Shown here one piece after another: positions 22,435 to 33,768 of a stretch of 64,000 bases of DNA. A model generated the notes under the pieces. That model worked only from the letters and a program-made list of their open reading frames with translations. It was not told the origin of the DNA and made no database searches. The translations under genes and the position numbers were made by a program. This DNA is from Gracilaria vermiculophylla (taxonomy: Eukaryota > Rhodophyta > Florideophyceae > Gracilariales > Gracilariaceae). The stretch is from contig JAHNZQ020003146.1 in the NCBI GenBank assembly GCA_019155205.2, positions 178,668 through 242,667 of the forward strand, given 5' to 3'. Position 1 is the stretch's first letter; each line of letters starts with the position of its first letter.

Positions 22435-24586
22435 CTACGCCTTGAGTTCGCCAGGCCGCGTAGCGGTCTCCGCTTCCAAGCGATCTTTCGCAGTTAGCGC
22501 AAGCCTCTGAAGGACCTCCGCCAGGCTCTCCTTGATGGCAGCCATCGAGGCTCGGTTTTCCCAACCCTTTTGGAATTCTAGCACCCAGTTACGAGCCTCA
22601 TGCAAAGCCTCTACAGAAGGAGTCAGAGCAAGACGGCCCATCACGAGACACGACTGCACAAAATTATGGAAGGCAGCACCCAGAACCCCAGAGTATAGCC
22701 CACCCGAGGGTACGCCAGAAGCGGTAATCTCCGTCAACGGAACAACAACCGCCATAGAAGGAGTCGCAGACGGCGGATCGGCTGGGATAGTAGACTCCTG
22801 AGTAGATTCTGCGGACGTCACCGCGGAGGGCGGCAGGGCCAAGATGGAGCAGCTGACACCAGAGCTTACGGCGATACAGGAACCGGAACGCTCCATACGC
22901 GAGGCTGGGCAACCGGAATCGGGACGCTCCGCAGTCGGGGTTGCACCACGGGGGCAAAAGCAGTCGGGATAGGAGTAATCTCTTCCTTGCCATAGAAGAC
23001 ATGGCGTCAACCACTACGGGAGGATCCGGAATTGAGGCTGGAGGCTGTCTACCGACCTCAGAAGGCGCTGCCACGTCTTACGGCGGAGCCGGTTACGGAA
23101 GAGGCATGTGTGTCGCCATATTCCCCACATTGGGATCATAGTCGAGGACACCGATCAGTGGCACCTGAGGGATCCTATAAGTGACAATACCGGGTAAAGC
23201 CGGGTTGGATCGCCTGTCATCGTCTCCATTGGGGCTTCGCATAAGGAGGTGAAACTTGTCTTTGCCATGCTCATACCAAAAGAAGCCCGGCGTGTCGTTC
23301 CATGCCATCTGTAGGTTGTAAACCAGGAGCGTTTTTGCCTCGGATTCGCTCCATGCAGTGCCCTTGACCAGGTTCTGCAGTCCTAAGAAGCGCAGGATCC
23401 GGATATTGGACGCCGACAGGGGGACAAAATGCCCGGTGGTTAGCTGATAATAAGAATCCCAGTAGAGGCGACCTTCGCGGCACCGAGTATCGGAAGTGAC
23501 GCCTTCGGCCACTGCTTGGAGACAAATCGCTTTGGTGTCGAACACGAATTCCGTCTAGGCGATCAACATGACGAACCGCCCTAAGGAGTCATGTGGATCC
23601 AGAACCTCCGAGGCGTGATATGCGGACGTGATGGGCCTTCCCACACAGAGCTGCGAAGAGACCCAACAGTCCATCCAGGCATCATTCACCTTGGTGTAAT
23701 GCTTCGTACGTTTCCCGGTAGGCATATCACGGAAATCCGTGTTGTGCTCACCGTAGAAGTATTCGAAGGCGATCCGCACTCGGGTCTTACCCGCGAGGTG
23801 CGTCCTCCATAGGTTGCGGCTCAGCCAGTAGAGGCGATCAAGAGAGGGATCGAAGGGCAGTACCGCAAGGACAGAGCGACCATCGGTGATGCTCTCGGGC
23901 CGCCCCGCTCGCTGTATTAAGCTTTCCTTGTATAGTAGTAGCTGGATTTGAGTTGGGATCTTACGCTCCCCGGCACATCTGAGGTCAGAAGTGTCGCAGT
24001 GCCCCACAGTGGTCGGAGCATTGTCACTGTGAACCGGTGTTTGGAGCCAGTGCGCGCGAAAGACATCCACCCGGTTCCGCTTCTGGTCGCTCCAAGGGAC
24101 CTCCGGTACGGTGAAGAACCTCATCGTCTGAACGTACTGTCCGAAATGGTTTATGTAGTCCTCCACGGGGAATGGGAGACTGACGCGCCTGTCATGGAAA
24201 TGCACGAAGACTTGCGTGGCTAGATGGTCGAAGTGTTACCCTGGGTGGAACTGCGCACCGGTGGAGGTGTGATGCACCTCATGATAGGACGGAGACGTAG
24301 GAGCCCGGACGAGAGAATTCATTTCAAAAGTGTACGTAGTTGGGAAAATTGTGACTGAATGTGTCGTAGCGCCAGAAAAGTTGGACGGAAAACCACCAGG
24401 AATGAGGCCCGCCGTTATTTGCCCCTCGGAGAAAGGAGTCAAGTCGCGGCGCCAGCGAGGGATGTGCGATGAGGACGGAAGACGGAATGCAGGAGAAGAG
24501 ACGAGCATCTTAGCAGAGAGCCGGTTCACAATTGACAGCGAATGAGGACCGGGCAGAGGGGAAGAGCATAAGTATAATATCTCCAA
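22435..24586 (-). pseudogene. Antisense accessory reading frame of chromovirus 1
   Basis: On the strand opposite to pol, between the chromodomain and the 3' LTR, one frame runs from about 24586 to 23096 with only two stops (24236-24238 and 23555-23557), roughly 500 codons. It continues after a stop at 23093 and a frame change near 22980 as far as 22435. The product has a Trp/Tyr/Phe-rich middle and a C-terminal helical part near 22500-22610. Three blocks match a plus-strand frame in the same relative place in chromovirus 2: 23788-23711 with 28181-28258, 23470-23351 with 28364-28490, and 23191-23120 with 28643-28730. I recognise no domain. Conservation between two diverged elements suggests it was once a real gene convergent with pol. 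Confidence 0.6.
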
Positions 24587-24973
24587 TGAGGATGGATAAG
24601 CTGGCGCAACGGCTCAGCCGCTTCCCCGAGAGGAATCCTTGAGGAAATCAGAATGATGGGCGTTCTAGCCACAGTAGGGTACACCAAGAAAGAGTGACAA
24701 TGTAAAGTCGAGAAGCACTAAGGGCCCGAAACCGCCTCAACAGAGATACTTGAGCCCGAAGGCGGTACGCCGCGCGGGAACGGGGAAGGAAGGAGGAGAT
24801 TCTAGAGGAGGGAAGCTGTCACATCACGGGAGGCCAATTTGACGTCAAAACCGTTGGGAGCCCCTTAAAGGCCGAGCTATGGAAAGGTGCACCTCAGGGA
24901 CGTGATGCCATTCAGGAAAAGGGATATCCTGATTATCGTTTTTTCGATTTGTAATTGTTTAAAAATAAACATA

Positions 24974-25517
24974 TGCAGTACAGTGGATCCTAAGGTTGTA
25001 TTTCCATGTGGCTTTACGACGTGATGTTCTTTAGAAGGGTTCGTATTTTATTAAATGAGCAGCTTGGTGCATTATTCGGCCCATGTGCGCTACAGTACCC
25101 TTGCGTATTGATAAAAGTTAGATTTATTTTACTTAATTGGTGCAGGTAATTTCCACAGTAGTGATGGCTTTCGAGGCAGGCTCCTCGCGAGGTACATAAT
25201 CTGCCGGTCGAGATTAATCTCTGGGGAAGTAAACCAAGCGTTCTTGCGTATACATCTCTTTTTCTGGTCGGAGACTCTCCTCGAACATTCTTAGGTTTCT
25301 AAGCTACCGATCCCCAGGGCACCTCGTAGCAGCGCCTGTAGGAGCATCTTCCGCCCGGTGAACATCCCTGTGTTTGCAGATCCCTTTTCAGGAATCCCCT
25401 GGCTTGTGACAGCGATTACCGGAGACCATCTTTAGAAACTCGCCCCTTTGAATTCATCAAAAACTCCTATCCGACATTGTGCACTACCACCTCGAAAGGA
25501 GATCTCACGGTACCACA
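24974..25517 (+). repeat. 3' LTR of chromovirus 1
   Basis: Begins tgcagtacagtgg and ends ggtaccaca, collinear with 15144-15692 with many substitutions and small indels. The preceding 40 bp are AT-rich and a clear polypurine tract is not visible. Confidence 0.87.
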
Positions 25518-26273
25518 TTTACCACGAGTTGAGATATTTGACCGAGAGCAGACTTGCAGTTATGTACCAATTTCTGAAACAGGACTTTCGGGGGTAAATG
25601 GACCAAATGGTAAGGGATGGTTCTCGGTAGCACCAGCGGGCATCGCTTCCTCCAGGGCGACGCCCACATGCTCCCCTAAAACTCGTGGGAATACCTCATG
25701 GCAAAGTGGTGAACGAGATGTTTACCTGTCTGGCTGAGCAGATGATCCTTGCAATCCACTCTGGTAAGGTGCAGCTACGAGACCCATTGGGCAAAAATGT
25801 AATCCCAGGGAGGAAGATTACCCTATTACGTACTAGCTGCCATATCCTACTGGTAAGGCCACGAAGGCAGTCAAATAATGGGACCCTAACGGTGACGACT
25901 CCTCGGAATTGAAGGACGACTACCGATGGAAGTTAAAAGGAAAATAGAGGAAAAACTAATCGAAGAAAGAAACAAGCCGCACTGTCTTTGTGACAGACTT
26001 GTAGCTCAGGATCCAAGTCGGACATCGTGATAGAACAAGAGCAAAACAGTAGACGGAGAAACAAAAGGAATACCACCGATAAGAAAAACGTCGCCGCAAG
26101 GGAAAATCCAACCGAAGCACAAAATCAGATTTGAAGTCAGATGATGAGCACCTGGAAGAACGGAAGCAGTTAAAGGACATATTCAGGAAGACTGTGGCTT
26201 ATCGCACCTACACTTTGAATACTCCGACGCTTCGTATACCTAAGGTATCGAACAGAAATTATATCACCGGCAT
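25518..26273 (+). other. Possible gag fragment of another retroelement
   Basis: The stretch between the 3' LTR of chromovirus 1 and the outer LTR of chromovirus 2. Frames at 25477-25737 and 25685-25912 and a following Lys/Arg/Glu-rich region (about 25925-26110) resemble a decayed gag with a basic tail, but no diagnostic motif is left. It may be the 5' part of a further element interrupted by chromovirus 2. Confidence 0.3.
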
Positions 26274-27143
26274 TGTGGCCTGAGTTTCCAAATGGGGAAT
26301 ACGACATTCAATGGTGATGAATCCATCGCGATTGTAATGCAATAGCCCACAAGTCGGGAAGCACAAGAAGACGTCCGAAGCTTCCTCTGCAGAGGTAGTT
26401 CGGCGGTAAAGCCCTCTCGAGGTACATCATGACAATGTTTGGTGCACGAACGCGGTTTCGCAGTAGCACTTGGCGGGAGAGTTATGTAAAGGATCCCCAA
26501 TAGGTGTTTTTATGAGTGTGCGGTGCCTCCTTGGAGGAAAAGATAAGAAACAAAAAGAAAGCACGGATCGAAGGATCCAGAAGATGGAGGATGTATCACT
26601 ACGGTGGAAAAAAGGAAGGTATCCGTAAGGCAAATAACAGCGAGTGGCAAATATCCTTTCACAAGAAGCAAGCAAAGTGAGACTGGTAATATACTTAAGT
26701 GTGGACGTTCTCGGCTAACAAGGCGGATGGGCAATCGTACGCTACGGGAAATCCCTCGCAAGAACCAAATACCGACTTAGACGGAAGGCTCAGAGCCGGA
26801 GCCTTGGTTACCTGTTACTAGAGAAAACGGCTGTGACGTCGGCGCCCATAAGTACCGCAGTGATAAATAGGTAAATAAGTGGAAGAATCACGAAATAAAT
26901 AAATATCCGGCCATTTGGGCCCCCACGCGTGCTCTGTATCAGGCACCGGTCCATTCGGAAGCCGGGCATGCCACACGTGTAGGACGCATGCCGCCGACCG
27001 CGTACCCAAGACTCAGTCATATTATTACTTACCCGAGACTCAGTCATCTTATTACTTACCCGAGACTCAGTCATATTATTACTCTCCTACGGATCTTGCA
27101 GTACAAGCCTATTCGGGGGAATACCACAAAAAACGGGCGTGCA
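26274..27143 (-). repeat. 3' LTR of chromovirus 2
   Basis: Matches 36713-37456 in the same orientation (for example gaagacgtcc, gaggtagttc, gtgcctcc[t/c], aagaagcaagca, actggtaatatac, caaggcggatg, ggaaggctcagagccgga and aacgggcgtgc). In element orientation it starts TGCACGCCCG at 27143, preceded by the purine run AAGGGGAGAA (27163-27154), a plausible polypurine tract, and it ends at 26274. It is longer than its partner partly because of the tandem repeat at 27005-27085. Confidence 0.82.
27005..27085. repeat. Three-copy tandem repeat of about 26 bp inside the LTR
   Basis: Three consecutive copies of a unit like gactcagtcatattattact plus tacccga, with one a/c difference in the middle copy. The partner LTR has only a single degenerate version (about 37380-37400), so the array expanded in this copy after the element inserted. 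Confidence 0.85.
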
Positions 27144-27436
27144 ATGAATATTCTCCCCTTAACCAAGGGCAACAACCCGAGGTGGGTGTCCCACAGGTGG
27201 ATAAGATGCATGAGTGCGCGCTCTTCTCTGGTGTGACGGGATGTCACAACGACGAGCCGGTAGCACAGGCAACAAGCATTGACCAAGCTTCATCATAACA
27301 ACTCCTTCGGTCTACGACGCCTTCGCTGGATACCAAAACTCTTAACCGCACTCTGTGCGCACCTACTCGGAATCCACCGGCTTCGTCGGAAAACCACGGT
27401 CTGGACGCCAACAACAACCTTTCGACAGGTCTTCTC

Positions 27437-27745
27437 TGTTGGAAAACAGATGAGCTATTTGCGCTATACTCTCTTGTGACACAGGGCGCACAGTTTACCA
27501 TTTGAACTATCAACACGCCCCCTCGCCCTGTACTTCCTTACAGAACGAGACCTCGGGCTTACAGTGGCCAATCTTCACTACTGCTGTACACCTGTACAAT
27601 TTCTCAGGCTCAGGTCACTTCTGGGAGTCGAACCCAGGGTCCTAGCGTTTAGCTGGGCCCATAACCTGTTGGAAAACAGATGAGCTATTTTCGCTATACT
27701 CTCTTGTGACACAGAGCGCACAGTTCACCATTTGAACTATCAACA
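27437..27745 (-). mobile_element. TRIM (terminal-repeat retrotransposon in miniature), complete, 309 bp
   Basis: Two direct repeats of 79 bp (27437-27515 and 27667-27745, three differences) each start TGTTG and end CAACA. The whole is flanked by a perfect 5-bp duplication ttctc (27432-27436 and 27746-27750). On the minus strand the upstream LTR is followed directly by ggttatgggcccagc, which is complementary to an initiator-tRNA-Met anticodon arm and resembles the half-tRNA primer site known from copia-type elements. The other LTR is preceded by the purine-rich cagggcgagggggcg. The 151-bp interior has no ORF but includes a tRNA T-arm-like ctgggttcgactcccag. It cannot code for anything and must be mobilised by another element's enzymes. 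It interrupts the antisense frame region of chromovirus 2. Confidence 0.87.
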
Positions 27746-27750
27746 TTCTC

Positions 27751-29095
27751 TAGGTTCCTGGTCCGCCGGCTGCTTCTCGTATTGTCCAGTAGACGGGTTC
27801 GTACGCCATTAAAGAAGCCAACGGCTGATAGTGGCCGTCGTAAAACGTACTGGTGGGACTTAGCCGGTTAATCCAACACGAGGCGTTGCGTCTCCGGTCG
27901 GCATCGTGGTAGAACCCCACTGCAGTGTGAGACGATGGGCTCATCTTCCGTCATGTCGACGGGGACCGCGTCTTTTAGTGATATCTCCACGCTATCGTGG
28001 TGGGTTCCTGGGAACGGAAGGCCCGCGTCGTGGAACCTTTGCACCAAGAACGACGAGGTCGGGAAGAATCCGCTACTGCAGCACACGCTGCGCTGGTGTG
28101 ATTAGTCTACCAACAACAGAGCTATATCTCGTGTGAGCTGATGATCCTAGACGGTCTTCAGTTCGCTGTCAAGTTTTAACCGCACTCGCGTGGAGATTGT
28201 GTACTACAACAGCCTAGCGGAATCGGAAACCCTCCTATGGCAGAACATCCCTAGTGAATGATTCGCATGCGGGGATGTGATCGGTTGTGATTACCAAATG
28301 GGCTGTACACACGGCGGCGTATCTTCATGCGGGGGGTTCGACCAGTACCAGCTGTGATATATCCGACTGCGTTTGTGGGATTTGAATCGTCTTTTCAACA
28401 TTTGCGTTCCTCTCGGGGATGTAGCACACAGCAAGGAAGTCACTGGTTTTCTCGAGTTCATCGATTCAGTCCATTGGGATAAAGGACCGCTGGAACAGAG
28501 CGGGCGCCACGACGGTGGAACAGGTGGTCATGGCCCAGGCTTGGAAAGGAACACCGTGTGAGTGGGAGAATTCACCTACTTCGCCCCACGGGAAGTGTGA
28601 GAAATCAGCCGCGAGGAGGCGTGGAAATATTGAATGGCTGTGAGGGTTATTACAGCTCAACTCCCGATCGGGAACGTTGACTCAGATAAGTGGTACGGAT
28701 TCTACGAGAAGGACGACCCAATGGTCGATAACGAGCAGGGGACTCCGGGAGGAGGTGTCTTCAAAGAGGATAATGAAGGTGCGATGGGCGCAACTGAACT
28801 GCATGAGCATGGACACGAGGCACCGGTAAGGAACTCGCCATTCGTTTTGGCGCAGGGTGGAACTGATGTTGTCCCGGGTGTTCCAGCTCGGATGCCAGTT
28901 CCACCTCTCCCTGGGAACTCCGTTGGCTGTCCCTCCCGAAATGAAGTTCCTACGGGTGCCGACGAGTCGGAAGTCATCGCAAGTTTCCTCCGCGGCGTAG
29001 AATTGAGCGTCCAGACCACCTCTGGTGATATAACTGCCATGCGGAAAGTCCTTGCAGACCGCCTCAGTGGGATGCCTCTGCCTTGTCACGGTTAA
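27751..29095 (+). pseudogene. Antisense accessory reading frame of chromovirus 2
   Basis: Plus-strand sequence between the chromodomain and 3' LTR of the minus-strand chromovirus 2. Its frames match the antisense frame of chromovirus 1 in order: TRVEIVYYNSLAESETLLW (28184 on) with TRVRIAFEYFYGEHNTDF; RLRLWDLNRLF...VPLGD (28364 on) with RLYWDSYYQLT...VPLSA; VITAQLPIGN (28646 on) with IVTYRIPQVP; and the C-terminal helical stretch SEVIASFLRGVEL...RKVLADRL (28970-29075). The longest uninterrupted piece is 28634-29095. Stops break the rest, and the TRIM element sits just upstream. Function unknown. Confidence 0.6.
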
Positions 29096-29469
29096 GCGGA
29101 TTGATCTTTTCCCAGCTTTCCACCAAAAGGGTCTTTTCCATTAAACTTGTTCTTGCTTTTCTTTCACCTGCTTGCAGGAGTGGTGTGACTTTGGTGAGCG
29201 TTTTATGTGTGGTGGCCCCAAACCTAGGCCACCTGGATATGAGATTGATTACGGCGTCACCGAAAATATACGCCATGTGAGTGGGAAAAAACATACTTGC
29301 GATTACGGTCATCATCAACCATCAAGCTGGATTAAAAAACCATTCGTGGTTGCTCCGAAAAAGTGAGAGGCAGGGGGCCATGGCGACTGCCAGCATGTCT
29401 GCCTCCACGTTAGGATGCCCGTTCGACGGGAATTTACCCTGGTTGGGCGGTGCACAGCGTCGCTGGAGT

Positions 29470-29665
29470 CGGTGTACCCGCATTGTGGTCATAGCGTACC
29501 ACTAGACAACGTGGCAGGTGTTCGATCGACTCGGGCGTGTCGGAGGAAGGGTCGTACCTGTTTCAGCGTACGTGTTACTGAAGCATCCCAAAATCTTTGT
29601 ACCAGGATCTAATGATGCCTTCAACAACATACTCTTGTATGTAAATCTTCCGGCCATTCCGAGCT
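29470..29665 (-). pseudogene. Chromodomain of chromovirus 2
   Basis: On the minus strand: IYIQEYVVEGIIRSWYKD, then, after two stops, YDPSSDTPESIEHLP and LVVRYDHN. This matches the YVVExIxxSW...DTxExxEHLP...RY pattern of chromovirus chromodomains. It lies about 700 bp downstream of the integrase C-terminal module. Confidence 0.68.
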
Positions 29666-30384
29666 ATCGTAGTTTCCTCTTGCACTAAGTTGTGCGTTCC
29701 GTTTTGGGCTTATTTCTCCATCCTGAGGCGTTAGCTTCCGCCTCCCGGTATTCCAGTCTTACCGCGAGTCTGCGTGAATCCCATTCGCGGGGTAATGCTG
29801 TGGCGCGGTCAGCTCGGACGATTCCGCCTTGGGCGGGCTCCAGAATCCTCGTGAGTGGCTCGGTTCTGCGAGGTGGCGGCTGCTTTGACGGGTACGCCCG
29901 GTCTGGCGGGTGATCTGGTTTCACCGCGGGAGCCGTGGCGCTTGCAGGGTGCGGGTAACTTCTGAACGACATCCCCCATTGCAGGCAAAATCTCCGTGTG
30001 ACGCGTGTAATTCCTTTTCTAAAGCCGGCACGTGGAGCCTTTTGTTTCCGAATAGGCCGGTGGTTTCGACTTTTTTGAGTAGCGTTTCCGGCACGTGGGA
30101 TATTCCAGAGTGTGCCCCGTGATGTTCGGGGTGCGTTTTCCTGCCGCTGTGGTGCTTACCTCCGTCATGGACGGTGCTGTCTCTGGGACGTTCTCCCGTG
30201 TGGGCTGCGACGTAAGTTCATTCATCCGTGGGTCACGGCGTGTTTTCGATTGGGAAAGTGAACAGAAAACCTCCTTGAAGGAAGCGAGAGAGAGGTCTTT
30301 CCTCCCCTTAGACGAAGTGACAGAAGACACCAATTGAACCGCTTTGCGGGTAATTGTTCCAATTTGTAGGAGACCTGTGAGGGG

Positions 30385-32120
30385 TTATAAATGTGAGCCA
30401 GTCTCGTCCGACAAGGTCAGCTGGTCTCTTAACATGTACGTGAGATCTGAAGGACCCCGGGAGGGGCGCGGCAAGACGGCAAGCCGTCTGATTGCCACGG
30501 TACCGGATGTTGCTGGAGGAAAAAAGGTCACTGTGTCCCGCAGGACTGGGCAGTGAAGGATTACCGCCAAGGAGGGAGGAAGACCCGGGGTGACTCGATC
30601 ACGGGACAAACATTCGTAGTTGTCGTTCATGGCGACCACGATATTATCTGGTTTAACCCAGATGACCTTTAACGGCCCGGCTGCCATGGGCTGGAGTTTG
30701 TGGCGCTTCTTCTCTTCGGGATTAAAGAATTCCTAGCTGACTAACACGAATCCGCTGGCGTCAATGCGTATAGAGTGTTTACGCCACAGTCAAGGGTCGA
30801 AGCCCAGATAATGAGTGGCTTGTGCGCGTGCCGTTGACATCCGCGTAGCGGGGATGAGTTTCATCAACCAGTTCTTTAACCGTTGCTGGTAGCCTCCCAC
30901 TGATGGGAATTTGTTTAACGTAGCTAAGTGTTCCAAAGTCTCCAGAGGTGGAGTCCGCAACAGTACGAACAGAAACGGTGACAGTGAGGTAGTCCGGTGA
31001 TCTCGCGTGTTTTACGCGAACGTCATCACGTCCGCGTAAAGATCCCATGTTCTGGGTGATCAGCAGCATACGATAGCAGAGAAGCAGTGATAGTACGGTT
31101 AAGCCGTTCAACGTGCCCATTACAATCTGGACGGTATTTTGTGGCGCACAGGTCCTTCACATCTAGGATACGACAGAAATCATGGAATAACGTGGACGTG
31201 AGGTTTTTTCTATTATCGGATAGGAACTGAATTGTTAGGCCATTGCTGAATATCCAATGCATGACGAACGCATTGGCAACCGTAAAGGCCAAGATACTCC
31301 GTATAGGGACAATTCAAACCAGTTTCGAGAACAGGTCTGTGATATCGAGAAGGAACTCGTTACCTCTCTGGGTCGTGAGGAGTGGACCGAGGATGTCGAT
31401 TGCAATAAACCCAAGCGGGGCTCGTGCAATAAAAATCGAGAGTTCTGTTGTGTGTCTGCGGAGCGTAACCCTGTTCTTTGCACATTCTATGAAGAAACGC
31501 ACTGTTGCGTGACAGTCGATCGCCACGGCGGGCCAGTATAAATTCCTTATGAGGTTCAGGTACTGCTTCCTACCGCCGGTGTGGCCGCTGAACTTTGCAT
31601 GATGCAAGAGATGCATCTCCGGCGTTTCCAGGGTGTAAGCAACCACAATCCGTGGGGTGGCTTTGACGATCTGGACAAAATTTACGACGTCACTAACTCT
31701 GAAAAAAAGAAATTTACCACCGTTGATACGGGCCCGTATTTCCGTGCAGAATGGTTGGGAAAACTGTTCTTGAATCATTTCCTCCGGTTCTACCGGAACA
31801 AAACATTCCAGTACGGGCTTCCCATTATTCCTCTCGTTTTCGGCGAACATGTTATCGATACCAGCTCTAAAATCCCAGTCGACTGGCCACCCCGGCTTCG
31901 CCGGATCTATCTTTCCCGGTTCGGAGGACTTTGCCAAGAAACACGAAATTTCATCGTCTTCTGACGGGAGTACTTCCCCGAAAATAGGCAGCCGTGACAG
32001 GGCGTGTGAGCTTGGATATTCTGTGCACCCTTCCTGGATACGCATTGGAAGCCGTATTCCGCTATGCGGAGTCTCCATCAAATGCGCCGACCTGATGGAT
32101 CCCGAATGCTGATCAACCAC
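30385..32120 (-). pseudogene. Integrase of chromovirus 2
   Basis: The frame 32120-31314 (268 codons) is the longest intact piece of the element. After the tether (HALSRLPIFGEVLP) it has the zinc-binding HHCC module, with LHHAKFSGHTGGR at 31604 and IDCHATVRFFIECAKN to 31490, and the first catalytic strand AIDILGPL (Asp about 31397). After a frame shift, 31292-31026 supplies SDNRKNLTSTLFHDF and HVERLNRT, the second Asp and the Glu helix of the DDE core. Further left, 30687-30385 reads AAGPLKVIWVKPDN and SRDRVTP, the C-terminal GPY-like module. The layout is complete but frameshifted at least twice. Confidence 0.86.
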
Positions 32121-32336
32121 CTCAGTGAAGATCGATCTGTTTAAACGGTAAAATGCACCCCCATAAGATATGGGCGAAGGTTAGACAGTGCCTACACGAT
32201 TATGAGGCACCCCTTCTTTGAAACGGAGTAGTTTCGTTTATGTTTTTTGAGCGAGCGTGACCAATAAAGCAGCCAACTGGGTGTCGTTAAGCGTCTGGGG
32301 TGGTGTGAGAGAGCGCACAGCCAACTTGACAGTCAC

Positions 32337-33768
32337 TCAAATCCGTATCGAAGAGGTGTGGAAGACCCGGTTTTGATAATGAAAAGATCTGTGCTCGAAT
32401 GACCGCCTCCCCGAGGGATTTAAAAAAACTGTTTTAACGGATGTAGGAGGTTCTAGTTTGGTTGCCTGACACATCAGCAAGAGCGCATTGAGCGGCGCGG
32501 TAATATCCGAGAAACTCGAAATGAACCGCCAGTAGACGTTTATCAGACCCAGAATCGAGAGTAGTCTTGTCTGCGTTCTGGGTTTCCTCACCCTGGCCAG
32601 GGATTTGCCACTAGGTGTTTCGCTTGATAACCATCCGGGACTGGTTTTGTGCCCCAGATACTTCACAGTATCTGTGAAAAACTCCGCACTTCCTCACCTC
32701 CAGGGTCACCCCTGCATCCCTTACATCGGTCGTGACCTCCCTCACAGGGATGAGATGGTCATGTAGATTTTCTGAAAGCACAAAGATGTCATCCAGATAC
32801 ACGAGACTTGTTTGCCACTTGAAGCGGCTTGTCAGATTGCCGATGGCTCGCTGGAGGGGAACGGGGTCATTGGATAACCCATAAGCCTTTCGCTTTAAGC
32901 GGTCGGAGCCAGAATGGGAAACGAACGCTGTTTTGTCGCGGTCCTCTTCCCGAACGCGGACATGCCAGTAGCCTCAATTCTCAGCTAAAGTGGTAAACAC
33001 GGCGGTTTTCTCAAGGGAGGCGATACACTCGTCCATACGAACAATGAAGCACGCATGGCGTATCTTCACGCCTTTGAGCCAGCAATACTGAACGCAGAAC
33101 CACCAGATTCCATCGGAGATAAGTTCCAATACCAGTGGAGATGCCGAAGTGGACTGAGCAGGCCCAGCCACTTCTGCGCGAAGCATCATGTCTACTTGGA
33201 ACTGCTCCTTATCCCGGGCCTTTGGTTCGGCCCTGTGAGAGTGCTGGGTCACTGAACTTGCACACAGTTGCAGACCAATATGGTGTTCCGTTTCAGAAAT
33301 CCTCCAAAAAGGCCGTCTGTCCCATATCGTGGTGAATACCCACAGCACATTGCGGAGGCACTCGCGGTGGGACTCTGGAATGTGTCCAAGGTCGACATCC
33401 CTGACTACCTTCGGAGGAACCTCCGCGTCGGAGACTGTCCGCGTACGGCTTTCTATCTCACGGGCCTCTCTCTTGCCCTTTTCAAGCAAATTTCCCCACT
33501 CATGGGTACAGGGTAGCGTCTCCCCTTCCAGAAACAGGGCTCCAGTTCCTTTTCGGGCACTCTCATCTGTGACAATCCCGAGGACCTTGGCCATGGTCAT
33601 CTTGGTTGGGACCATTGCCAGTGGGTGTGGCGTGACTGAGCCAGGGAGTTGGTTCTTCATCAGATACTGGGGAGTCTCACCACGGGAGACAGCTGGGGTG
33701 CAGAAAGTGGCATCCATTGTCTCCTGCATAATTCCGTTTGCAACGGCTAGTTGATGCTTCTCGTACAA
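32337..33768 (-). pseudogene. Reverse transcriptase and RNase H of chromovirus 2
   Basis: The frame 33768-32974 covers the N-terminal fingers region (ARDKEQFQVDMMLRA and WWFCVQYCWLKGVKIRHA); in the partner element this is the FCIDYRRLN strand, here corrupted. A stop at 32974 interrupts the TLAENxGYWHVRV palm strand. The active site SLVYLDDIFVLSEN is intact at about 32803-32770. The thumb and connection (GLINVYWRFISSFSDITAPLN, about 32550-32490) and a weak RNase H start (LFDTDLSDCQVGCAL, about 32350-32310) follow in shifted frames. Confidence 0.82.

Larger units (their letters stand above)
15144..25517 (+). mobile_element. Chromovirus 1: Ty3/gypsy LTR retrotransposon, degenerate
   Basis: A 10.4-kb element bounded by two direct repeats that begin TG and end CA (15144-15692 and 24974-25517). 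Order on the plus strand: LTR, primer-binding site starting TGG (15695), gag, aspartic protease, reverse transcriptase, RNase H, partial integrase, chromodomain; then an antisense reading frame and the 3' LTR. The LTRs have diverged clearly by eye, every coding region has stops or shifts, and the flanks (ctgac and tttac) no longer show a matching target duplication, so the element is old and dead. A reverse-oriented solo LTR of the same family has inserted in pol. Assignment to chromoviruses rests on the C-terminal chromodomain. Confidence 0.88.

Noticed and set aside
15144..25517. Target-site duplication for chromovirus 1
   Set aside because: Flanks are ctgac and tttac; no match, so none is claimed.
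27590..27760. tRNA gene on the minus strand (TTCGACTC loop plus D-arm-like sequence)
   Set aside because: The arms lie in different parts of the TRIM (LTR and interior), too far apart, and no cloverleaf forms.
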